35,732 nt of DNA from an uncultured Eubacteriales bacterium (GTDB taxonomy: Bacteria; Bacillota; Clostridia; Lachnospirales; Lachnospiraceae), in the NCBI GenBank assembly GCA_949294665.1, contig CASFID010000008.1:1-35732 (forward strand). Direction: 5' to 3'. A model generated the notes under the pieces. That model made no database searches and had not been told where the DNA came from. It was given only the letters and a program-made list of their open reading frames with translations. The position numbers were made by a program, and so were the translations under genes. Numbering within the stretch: the stretch's first letter is position 1; every line of letters begins with the position of its first letter. This document shows positions 23,376 to 30,339 of this stretch, one piece after another.

Positions 23376-25259
23376 ATGAACAAGAAACAGAAAAAAATGC
23401 TGATAAGAATCCTGATCTCCGCAGCGCTGCTGATCGGCATCGGTTTTGTCCCGATTACCGGAGCGCCGAGATTCGTATGTTATCTGATTCCATATCTTAT
23501 CATCGGTTATGATATCCTGATCAAGGCGTTTAAAGGGATCAGGAACCGGCAGCCTTTTGATGAGAGCCTTCTTATGGCCATTGCTACGATAGGCGCCATG
23601 GCCATCGCAATCTATGAGGACGGCGATTATACAGAAGCTATCGCCGTTATGCTGTTCTATCAGATCGGCGAGTGGTTCCAGAGCTATGCGGTCGGGAAGA
23701 GCAGAAGAAATATCAGCGAATTGATGGATATCCGTCCCGATTATGCGAATATAGAAAAGGACGGAAAACTGGAGCAGATCGATCCCGACGAGGTGGAGAT
23801 CGGCTCAGTGATCGTCGTCCAGCCGGGGGAGAAAGTACCGATAGACGGCATCGTCACAGAAGGAAGTTCCTCGCTTAACACAAGCGCTCTGACAGGTGAG
23901 AGTCTGCCAAGAGACGCGAAAGTTGGGGATGAGATCATCAGCGGATGTATCAATATGACCGGCGTTCTGAAGATAAGGACGACGAAAGAGTTCGGCGATT
24001 CCACTGCGTCAAAGATACTGGATCTGGTGGAGAATGCAAGTTCCAGAAAATCAAAGTCCGAGGCGTTTATTACGAAATTTGCAAGGATCTATACGCCGGC
24101 AGTGGTATACAGCGCGATCGCACTGGCTATCCTTCCGCCTCTCGTGCGCATGGTGGGGATGGGACTTCCCGCTGAGTGGGGAACCTGGATCTACCGGGCT
24201 CTGACCTTCCTTGTCATCAGTTGCCCGTGCGCGCTCGTTATCAGTATTCCGTTAAGCTTTTTTGCCGGCATCGGCGGAGCGAGCAACGCCGGAGTGCTTG
24301 TCAAAGGATCGAATTATCTGGAGACACTGTCAAAGACAAAATACGTTGTCTTCGACAAGACCGGTACTCTGACACAGGGAGTTTTTGAGGTAAATGCAGT
24401 CCATCACAATGAGATGACGGAGGAGGAGCTTCTGGAATATGCGGCGCTGGCAGAAAGCGCTTCGTCGCATCCGATCAGCAAAAGCCTTCAGAAGGCTTAC
24501 GGACGGGAGATTGACAGGAGCCGCGTCACGGACATACAGGAAATCAGCGGAAACGGCGTGACTGCGAAGGTGGACGGCATTGACGTGGCGGCGGGGAATT
24601 CAAAGCTGATGGAGAGGCTTGGAGTAAAATGGATCGACTGTCACCACGCAGGGACGATCATCCACATGGCTGTCAACGGAGAATATGCGGGACATATCGT
24701 GATCTCAGATGTAGAAAAGCCTCATGCGAAGGAAGCGGTACAGGCGCTCAGGGCAGCAGGCGTGGAGAGGACCGTCATGCTGACGGGAGATTCGAGAAAA
24801 GTAGCGGAACATGTGGCTTCTGATCTTGGAATAGACGAGGTATATGCGGAACTGCTTCCGGCGGATAAAGTGGCCAGGGTGGAAGAACTGCTGGCACAGA
24901 AACCGGCAAAAGGAAAGCTGGCGTTCGTCGGCGACGGGATCAACGACGCGCCGGTGCTTTCCCGGGCGGACATCGGCATTGCCATGGGGGCTATGGGATC
25001 TGACGCCGCTATTGAGGCGGCAGACATAGTGTTGATGGATGACGATCCGATGAAGATATCCAAGGCGATTCGTATCGCCAGGAAATGTATCCATATCGTA
25101 TACGAAAACATCTGGTTTGCCATTGGCGTTAAGTTGATCTGCCTGGCTCTTGGGGCTGTCGGTATCGCTAATATGTGGCTTGCGATCTTCGCGGATGTGG
25201 GCGTAATGATCATAGCGGTGCTGAATGCAGTACGGGCGCTGTTCGTAAAAAAACTGTAA
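23376..25259 (+). CDS. cadA: P1B-type Zn/Cd/Pb-exporting ATPase
   Basis: This 627-residue membrane pump exports divalent soft metals using ATP. Visible motifs are TGES (actuator, near residue 172), CPC at 283-285 in the translocation helix, phosphorylation site Asp327 in DKTGTLT, an SSHPISK motif, TGDS, and GDGINDAP near 519. The penultimate helices carry NIWFAIGVKL (Lys) and ADVGV (Asp607), the signature of P1B-2 Zn/Cd/Pb pumps rather than copper pumps. No N-terminal HMA domain is present; the free HMA protein upstream probably substitutes. Operator 2 precedes it. Metal preference among Zn, Cd and Pb is not resolvable from sequence. Confidence 0.93.
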   Translation: MNKKQKKMLIRILISAALLIGIGFVPITGAPRFVCYLIPYLIIGYDILIKAFKGIRNRQPFDESLLMAIATIGAMAIAIYEDGDYTEAIAVMLFYQIGEWFQSYAVGKSRRNISELMDIRPDYANIEKDGKLEQIDPDEVEIGSVIVVQPGEKVPIDGIVTEGSSSLNTSALTGESLPRDAKVGDEIISGCINMTGVLKIRTTKEFGDSTASKILDLVENASSRKSKSEAFITKFARIYTPAVVYSAIALAILPPLVRMVGMGLPAEWGTWIYRALTFLVISCPCALVISIPLSFFAGIGGASNAGVLVKGSNYLETLSKTKYVVFDKTGTLTQGVFEVNAVHHNEMTEEELLEYAALAESASSHPISKSLQKAYGREIDRSRVTDIQEISGNGVTAKVDGIDVAAGNSKLMERLGVKWIDCHHAGTIIHMAVNGEYAGHIVISDVEKPHAKEAVQALRAAGVERTVMLTGDSRKVAEHVASDLGIDEVYAELLPADKVARVEELLAQKPAKGKLAFVGDGINDAPVLSRADIGIAMGAMGSDAAIEAADIVLMDDDPMKISKAIRIARKCIHIVYENIWFAIGVKLICLALGAVGIANMWLAIFADVGVMIIAVLNAVRALFVKKL

Positions 25260-25260
25260 T

Positions 25261-25302
25261 ATTGGGGACGTAGTCAAAATCGTTTTCGACTACGTCCCCA
25301 AT
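25261..25302 (+). terminator. Long perfect hairpin after the ATPase gene
   Basis: The 15-base arms at 25261-25275 (ATTGGGGACGTAGTC) and 25288-25302 pair perfectly. Only ATTT follows, so it is a modest terminator. Its sequence reappears as a second hairpin at 25428-25460, so it is also one end of a repeat element. Confidence 0.6.
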
Positions 25303-25460
25303 TTAAATTCAGGGTGTCCCTTTCTGGTATCTGCCCTGTCCCTTCTGATATAATAACGCGTTTTATGCCTATTTTTTGGTAAGGACACACGGCAAATTAC
25401 ATAAAGGGACAGGGTAAAAGTCGTTTCGGGACGTAGTGAAAGTGAATTTAACTACGTCCC
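25261..25460. repeat. Nested inverted-repeat element (REP/MITE-like)
   Basis: About 200 bases with no gene. Two outer hairpins, at 25261-25302 and 25428-25460, both contain GGGACGTAGT/ACTACGTCCC. Between them CCCTGTCCCTT (25334-25344) and AAGGGACAGGG (25404-25414) form a perfect 11-base inverted pair, and GTCCCTT also recurs as a near-direct repeat at about 25317 and 25338. This looks like a non-autonomous repeat mobilised by a REP-associated (Y1/RAYT-type) transposase, none of which is in the window. Confidence 0.6.
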
Positions 25461-25472
25461 CATAAAAAAATA

Positions 25473-25501
25473 TTGACTGGTATACCAGATGGTGATAATA
25501 T
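25473..25501 (+). promoter_or_regulatory. GntR-controlled promoter without an adjacent gene
   Basis: TTGACT (25473-25478), a 17-base spacer and TAATAT (25496-25501) predict + strand initiation near 25508. A ribosome-binding-like GAAAGGA follows at 25542-25548, but no start codon or open frame does. The next gene is the GntR regulator on the opposite strand. Confidence 0.6.
25477..25488. promoter_or_regulatory. GntR-type operator copy 1
   Basis: CTGGTATACCAG is a perfect 12-base palindrome overlapping the -35 end and spacer of the promoter. It matches the TGGTATACCA operators typical of FadR/FCD-type GntR regulators, one of which is encoded beside it. Confidence 0.75.
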
Positions 25502-25505
25502 AAAA

Positions 25506-25529
25506 GCAGAACTGGTATACCAGTTCTGC
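25506..25529. promoter_or_regulatory. GntR-type operator copy 2 in a 24-bp palindrome
   Basis: The same CTGGTATACCAG core (25512-25523) lies inside a perfect 24-base palindrome that covers the predicted transcription start. Its centre is 35 bases from copy 1, about three helical turns, allowing cooperative binding on one face. Confidence 0.75.
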
Positions 25530-25557
25530 CCGAATAAATACGAAAGGACATAAAATT

Positions 25558-25587
25558 ACTGCCGCGCTAGTGATTCAGCTCGGCAGT
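25558..25587 (-). terminator. Hairpin ending the GntR gene
   Basis: ACTGCCG (25558-25564) pairs with CGGCAGT (25581-25587). On the - strand it is followed by AATTTTAT, 18 bases after the GntR stop codon. On the + strand a T6 run exists but lies 12 bases away, so termination there should be weak. Confidence 0.55.
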
Positions 25588-25604
25588 ACAAACAGGTTCT
25601 TTTT

Positions 25605-26267
25605 TCATAGTTCACCAATCAGATTCAGAGACATTTTTGTCGGGGAGGAAATATGTTGCTCCAGCCAATTGTTGATCCTGGCTTTTTCTCCCTTCCGGAT
25701 TATCCGGCATATATCGGCATGTTCGTCTACTGACCGCCGGATACGTTCAGATTCGGTAAGCGTTATTTTGGTCATTGTATGAAACTGACGGACGTATTTC
25801 TGGAATGCTTCCATGAACCAGGCATTTTCTATCCCTGAGACGATCACTTCATGGAAACGACAGTCCAGATCAACATAGGAAGAATAGTCTTCCGAAGATG
25901 CCAGATACTGCTCCTGAGCTCTGACAGTCTCCTCCAGACGTTTCAGCACTTCCAGAGTTTGCGGAGAGTCGTTGAAAGATGCATAGTGATGAAGACAAAA
26001 GTTCTCAATTGCAGTGCGCATCTGATACATGGAAATAACATCTTTTTTTGTCAGGGGATGGATTCTGAATCCGCGCTTGGGCAGGATGTCAACATATTCC
26101 TCCTGACGCAGCCTCTGGAGGGCATCTCTTATAGGCGCCCGGGAAATTTTAAGCTCCAGTGAAAGTTGTCGCTCGGAGTATAGTTTTTTCTCATCAAGCT
26201 GTCCGCTGATAATTATATTTTTCAGGTAATCGTAGGCGTATTGCTGGAGGGAAGTGTTGTCCGTCAT
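25605..26267 (-). CDS. GntR-family regulator, FCD subfamily
   Basis: This 220-residue repressor has an N-terminal winged helix (about residues 5-70; SERQLSLELKISRAPIRDALQRL) and an all-helical FCD domain (about 80-215). The FCD domain carries Asp and His residues (DLDCRFHEVIV, DEHADI) that usually bind a metal and a carboxylate ligand. I chose the ATG at 26267 with AAAGGAG about seven bases upstream, not the frame's earlier start at 26297. FCD regulators of this type typically control sugar-acid or organic-acid catabolism, consistent with the divergent operon encoding a GalD-like dehydratase. The CTGGTATACCAG palindromes beyond its 3' end are its likely targets. Confidence 0.92.
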   Translation of the reverse strand: MTDNTSLQQYAYDYLKNIIISGQLDEKKLYSERQLSLELKISRAPIRDALQRLRQEEYVDILPKRGFRIHPLTKKDVISMYQMRTAIENFCLHHYASFNDSPQTLEVLKRLEETVRAQEQYLASSEDYSSYVDLDCRFHEVIVSGIENAWFMEAFQKYVRQFHTMTKITLTESERIRRSVDEHADICRIIRKGEKARINNWLEQHISSPTKMSLNLIGEL

Positions 26268-26346
26268 GTGAAATCTCCTTTCTGCAGCGATACCCATATT
26301 TTAGCAATTAACCGGAATTTTGACAAGAATGTAGTGGATAAAACGT

Positions 26347-26358
26347 TCCTGGCCAGGA
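26347..26358. promoter_or_regulatory. Palindrome in the divergent GntR/dehydratase gap
   Basis: TCCTGGCCAGGA is a perfect 12-base palindrome 35 bases before the dehydratase start. It is unlike the CTGGTATACCAG sites, so its role is unknown. A TATAAA follows at 26362, but without a -35. No strong + strand promoter is visible in 26268-26392. Confidence 0.35.
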
Positions 26359-26392
26359 CTTTTATAAAAGTAAGTAAAAAGGAGATGAGGAG

Positions 26393-27568
26393 ATGAAAAT
26401 TGTATCTGTTGATGTGTTTCTGCTTGACTGTGGCACGACGGATTGGAGGCCGATCGTATGCCGTGTAAATACCGATGAAGGTATCAGCGGATATGGAGAG
26501 GCTTCTGTAGGATTTGATTCGGGAGCTCCTGCAGCCTATGCAATGATCCGGGATATAGCCCCTCTTGTTATCGGAATGGACCCCATGGCTCACGAGGCAG
26601 TATGGGACAAACTGTTCCGCCAGACTTTCTGGGCGCAGGCAGGCGGAGTCATTGTATTTTCGGCGATCAGCGCGATCGATATGGCGCTGTGGGACATCAA
26701 GGGAAAGGCGCTTGGAGTCCCTCTTTATCAATTGCTTGGCGGAAAGACTTCAGATACACTGCGCTGCTATGCAAGTCAGCTTCAGTTCGGATGGGGCCAT
26801 AACATGGGAAAAGCCGTAACAGATGAAGAACTGACAGAAGCATGTGTGAAAGCAACAGAGGAAGGATTCGATGCGGTTAAGATCAACTTCATCACATTTG
26901 ACGAGATGGGCGGGCGGGTTGGTTTCCTGAGAGGACCTATTCCGTCCGGGTATCGTCGGATGATCGAGCGAAGGGCCGGGGCTGTGCGAAAGGCTGTGGG
27001 TGATGATGTAGACATCATCGTTGAAAATCATGCCCGCACAGATGCCGTATCTGCAGTGGAAATGAGCAGGATCCTGGAACAATACAGGATCATGTTTATC
27101 GAAGAAGCTGCTACGCCGCTCTACCCGGAGACAATGCGCGTCATTCGTCAGAATACTACTATCCCGCTGGCGGGAGGAGAGCGTATTTTTGGCCGTTGGG
27201 GATTCATGAAATTCTTTCAGGAAGATACAGTCCAGATTGCTCAGCCAGACATCGGGACATGCGGCGGTATTACAGAAGCAAAGAAGATCTGCGACATGGC
27301 ACATGCGTATGACGTTGGAGTTCAGATCCATGTGTGCGGAAGTCCGGTCTCGATCGCCGCGTCGCTTCATATGGAGGCGTCGATCCCGAATTTTGTCATA
27401 CACGAACACCATATCATTAACCGCTCCAGCATGAATATTGATCTGGGAATCTATGATTATGCGCCGGTTAATGGGAAGATTTCAATACCGGAGCTGCCGG
27501 GAATCGGACAGGAACTGTCAGAAAAAGCGATGAAAGAGGCACTTGCATCCTGCACAGTAGAGCAGTGA
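26393..27568 (+). CDS. Enolase-superfamily (mandelate racemase/GalD-like) enzyme
   Basis: This 391-residue enzyme is probably an acid-sugar dehydratase that abstracts a proton next to a carboxylate. An N-terminal capping domain (1-125) precedes the barrel. Barrel residues have the spacing I recall for D-galactonate dehydratase: metal ligands at 211, 237 and 263 (26 apart), catalytic His213 and His313, and Glu338. The first ligand is Glu (VENHAR), where galactonate dehydratase has Asp. Strand-2 residues read AVKINFITF. GGAGATGAGGAG precedes the ATG. It is followed at 40 bases by a permease and then an amidohydrolase, so its substrate may be released from, or built into, an amide conjugate. Superfamily confident, substrate unknown. 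Confidence 0.87.
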   Translation: MKIVSVDVFLLDCGTTDWRPIVCRVNTDEGISGYGEASVGFDSGAPAAYAMIRDIAPLVIGMDPMAHEAVWDKLFRQTFWAQAGGVIVFSAISAIDMALWDIKGKALGVPLYQLLGGKTSDTLRCYASQLQFGWGHNMGKAVTDEELTEACVKATEEGFDAVKINFITFDEMGGRVGFLRGPIPSGYRRMIERRAGAVRKAVGDDVDIIVENHARTDAVSAVEMSRILEQYRIMFIEEAATPLYPETMRVIRQNTTIPLAGGERIFGRWGFMKFFQEDTVQIAQPDIGTCGGITEAKKICDMAHAYDVGVQIHVCGSPVSIAASLHMEASIPNFVIHEHHIINRSSMNIDLGIYDYAPVNGKISIPELPGIGQELSEKAMKEALASCTVEQ

Positions 27569-27608
27569 CCCGGTACATTACAATAATTGAATAAAAGGAG
27601 GAGAATGT

Positions 27609-28952
27609 ATGAGCGGTAATAACAATAGTTCCGGCTTAAAACGTGAGATGGGGCTTTTTTCAGCAGTATCTGTTCTAGTCGGCTGTGTGATCGGATCCGG
27701 GATTTTTACGACGCCCGGAAAGATAGCTGCCGCTGCGGGATCTTTTGGACCGAATATGATCGCATGGATCCTGGCGGGGATGTGCGGGATCCTGTGTGCG
27801 CTGGTATATGCGGAACTGGCACCCGCTATGCCAAAAGCGGGCGGTTCGTATGTGTATATCGATGAAGCATTTGGCCATTGTCCGTCATTTATGTATGGCT
27901 GGTCCATGTTCTTTGGAAATTTTCCGGCGACGATCGCCATGATGGCAACAGCGTTCGCCAGTAATTTCGCCGTACTTTTCCCGGGGCTTGAGCTGAGTGT
28001 GACCGAACAGCGCATCATAGGCACTGTCGTTATTATAGTGCTTTCGGCGGTAAATGTTTTTGGCGTAAAAAGTGGATCGGCAGTGCAGAATATATTTGCT
28101 GTTGCCAAGATAGGGGTTTTGTGCATTGTGATCATCGGGGGAATCTTTATGATCCGCCCAGACAACTTTACGACAATGACTACGGAAACAGTAGAGTGGG
28201 GAAATGCATTTACGGCGGCTGTGCCGGCGCTTACAGCATTTGGAGGATATTATACGCTTTCCTATATGAGCGGGGAGATTAAGAATCCACAGAAAACACT
28301 GCCTCTGGCGACGATCATAGGCATGAGTATTGTCATCGTGATTAACATGCTTCTTACGATCGCGTGCGTTGGCTCTGTAGGATTTGCAGAGCTGGCAGGC
28401 TCGGACACTCCGGTAAGTGCGGCGGCACAGGTTATATTCGGCGGCGTGGGCGCCAGCCTGGTTACTGCCGGCGCTATGATCTCGATCTTTGGCGCGGTCA
28501 ACGGAGCCCTGTTGGGAATGCCGCGTGTTGCCTATAGTATGTCTGAGAATAAAATGATGTTTTCGTTCTTCGGGAAAGCGCATCCCAAGTACAGAACCCC
28601 ATATATAGCGATTCTGATTTATGCGGTTGTAGCGGTTGCCTTTGTGTGGACGGGAAACTTTATGACGCTTCTGATGATGGGGACCTTTGTCAGTCGTCTC
28701 TGGGAAGTTGTAATCTGCATTTCGCTGATCGTACTGCGCAAAAAATACCCGGAGATGGACCGACCGTTTAAGATGTGGGGCTATCCTGTCACAACAATAC
28801 TGGCGGCAGTCATTACATTTATCCTTGTCTGCAACGTAGATCCACAGCAGATCGTCAATGGACTGATTCTGATGTTGACGTCTATCCCCGCGTATTTTAT
28901 CTATTGCAGTGTCACAGGAAAAAATAAGAAGATCAGAGAGGATAAGGCATGA
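27609..28952 (+). CDS. APC-superfamily amino acid permease
   Basis: This 447-residue transporter has about twelve membrane segments. The first-helix signature VLVGCVIGSGIFTTPG (near residues 20-36) is the unwound substrate-binding Gly-Ser-Gly of the APC/LAT-like group. ELAPAMPKAGGSYVYIDEAFG follows at about 68-88, also diagnostic. It would take up an amino acid or amino-acid derivative by proton symport or exchange. AAAGGAGGAG lies upstream of the ATG. Its stop overlaps the amidohydrolase start (ATGA), so transport and hydrolysis are probably coupled: the permease may import the N-acyl or conjugated amino acid that the hydrolase cleaves. Confidence 0.92.
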   Translation: MSGNNNSSGLKREMGLFSAVSVLVGCVIGSGIFTTPGKIAAAAGSFGPNMIAWILAGMCGILCALVYAELAPAMPKAGGSYVYIDEAFGHCPSFMYGWSMFFGNFPATIAMMATAFASNFAVLFPGLELSVTEQRIIGTVVIIVLSAVNVFGVKSGSAVQNIFAVAKIGVLCIVIIGGIFMIRPDNFTTMTTETVEWGNAFTAAVPALTAFGGYYTLSYMSGEIKNPQKTLPLATIIGMSIVIVINMLLTIACVGSVGFAELAGSDTPVSAAAQVIFGGVGASLVTAGAMISIFGAVNGALLGMPRVAYSMSENKMMFSFFGKAHPKYRTPYIAILIYAVVAVAFVWTGNFMTLLMMGTFVSRLWEVVICISLIVLRKKYPEMDRPFKMWGYPVTTILAAVITFILVCNVDPQQIVNGLILMLTSIPAYFIYCSVTGKNKKIREDKA

Positions 28953-30109
28953 GTGTGGAAGAGATCACAGTAACACAGGAGTTACTTGATTATGTAGCAG
29001 ATATCAGACACAGGATCCACAGAGCGCCTGAACTCTCCATGAAGGAATATAAAACCACAGAACTTATATGTACGGAACTTGAAAAGTTGGAGATGGAGGT
29101 GATCCGCTGGACTGATATGACCGGAGCCGTGGGGGTGTTGTACGGCAAGGAGCCCGGACCTGTTATAGCATTCCGGGCAGACATAGACGCTCTCCCGATT
29201 CAGGAGGCCAGCGGATCAGAATGGACGTCTGAAAACAAGGGAGTCATGCATGCCTGCGCACATGACGGACATACAGCGCTGCTGCTTGGACTGGCGAAAT
29301 ATTATTCCGAAAAAAGAGACAGATTATCCGGTGTCGTAAAATTCATTTTTCAGCCGGGAGAGGAACTCCCGCCGGGAGGAGCGCGTTTGATGATCGAGAA
29401 AGGCGTACTGGAAAACCCTCGCGTACAGGCGGTCTTTGCCCTTCATCATGCGACGGAAAACATGACCGGGGACATAGGCGTTCTTTCCGGACCGTTTCTG
29501 GCTGGTTCAGATTCTTTTACATTGAATATAAAAGTCGAGGGCGGAGGGGGATCAGCGCCACATAAAGGGGTGGACGGTATTATGGTGGGGGCAGAGATCG
29601 TTACCGCGATTGAAGTCGAGATGACGCGCCGGATAGATCCGGTCAGGCCGGGATTACTTTCTTTCGGGACATTTCATGCAGGAAGCGCATTTAATATCCT
29701 GGCAAATGAAGTGGAGATCACAGGGACGGTGCGTTGGTTTGATGAGGAGACGGCAGAGATAATTCCTGCTCTGATCAGGGAAGTTTCAGAATCTGTCGTA
29801 AAACGCTATGGAGGAACGGCAGTTCTGGATTACAGGCGCGGCTATCCGGGAGTGATCAATGATGACCGAATGACAGAACTCGTAAGGCGCGCAGCCCAAC
29901 AGGCGATCGGGAAAGAACATGTAAAAAAAGCAACGCCGCTTATGGCAGGGGACGACATGGCATACTTCTTAAAAGCGGTTCCGGGATGCTATTACTGGTG
30001 GGGGATCACCCCGCCGGAAGGGATGATCGCTCCGGCGCATACGCCACGGTTTGACTTTGATGAGAATGCATTTGAGACGGCGCTCAGGGTGAACATAGAG
30101 ATTGTATGA
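28949..30109 (+). CDS. M20-family amidohydrolase (N-acyl amino acid hydrolase type)
   Basis: This 386-residue di-metal peptidase/amidohydrolase is of the HipO/ILR1/AbgB group, which cleaves N-acyl or aryl amino acids. Ligands visible are Cys103 and His105 in HACAHDGHTALLLG, Glu138-Glu139 in QPGEELPPGG, a His in LHHATE and a late His in PAHTPRFDF. The dimerisation insert lies at about residues 185-300. Cys at the bridging position, instead of Asp, separates this group from ArgE/DapE. No signal peptide is seen, so it is cytoplasmic. It overlaps the permease gene by four bases and is the last gene of the GntR-linked operon. Confidence 0.92.
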   Translation: MSVEEITVTQELLDYVADIRHRIHRAPELSMKEYKTTELICTELEKLEMEVIRWTDMTGAVGVLYGKEPGPVIAFRADIDALPIQEASGSEWTSENKGVMHACAHDGHTALLLGLAKYYSEKRDRLSGVVKFIFQPGEELPPGGARLMIEKGVLENPRVQAVFALHHATENMTGDIGVLSGPFLAGSDSFTLNIKVEGGGGSAPHKGVDGIMVGAEIVTAIEVEMTRRIDPVRPGLLSFGTFHAGSAFNILANEVEITGTVRWFDEETAEIIPALIREVSESVVKRYGGTAVLDYRRGYPGVINDDRMTELVRRAAQQAIGKEHVKKATPLMAGDDMAYFLKAVPGCYYWWGITPPEGMIAPAHTPRFDFDENAFETALRVNIEIV

Positions 30110-30141
30110 ATGGTTTTAGAAGAATTGTCGCAATAGCAGGG

Positions 30142-30179
30142 AACAGCCGTAAAAGAGAATATTACAATGGCGCTGTTTT
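30142..30179 (+). terminator. Weak terminator after the amidohydrolase gene
   Basis: AACAGCC (30142-30148) pairs imperfectly with GGCGCTGTT (30169-30177), followed by TTC after a T4 run. The loop is long, so this is a tentative call. Confidence 0.35.
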
Positions 30180-30183
30180 CTAT

Positions 30184-30223
30184 CAGATTTTACCCCCCTC
30201 GAATTCGAGGGGGGTAAAATCTG
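30184..30223. repeat. Perfect 40-bp palindrome
   Basis: Two 20-base arms, CAGATTTTACCCCCCTCGAA and its exact complement, abut with no spacer around a central GAATTC. No T-run follows. It lies in the gap between the amidohydrolase and zinc-ribbon genes. It may be a bidirectional terminator, a protein site, or a fold-back artefact. Confidence 0.75.
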
Positions 30224-30263
30224 TGTAATACCGGATAAAGCGTACCGGCCTCCAAAGTTCTTA

Positions 30264-30292
30264 TTTACGGTTTTCTTTTATTATTATATAAT
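30264..30292 (+). promoter_or_regulatory. Promoter of the zinc-ribbon membrane protein gene
   Basis: TTTACG (30264-30269), a 17-base spacer and TATAAT (30287-30292) lie in an AT-rich stretch, with initiation near 30299 and GAGGAGGG before the ATG at 30340. Confidence 0.65.
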
Positions 30293-30339
30293 GTATAAAA
30301 ATGTATAACAGGTAAGGAACTATTGAGGAGGGAAAAGAA

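Noticed and set aside
25261-25460. A pair of attachment sites flanking an integrated element
   Set aside because: The repeats are inverted and about 130 bases apart, with no integrase or cargo between them. A REP/MITE-like element fits better.
25570-25782. A 70-codon + strand frame after the orphan GntR-type promoter
   Set aside because: It starts with GTG inside the terminator hairpin and is antisense to the GntR gene. The product has no domain, so I do not count it as the missing target of that promoter.
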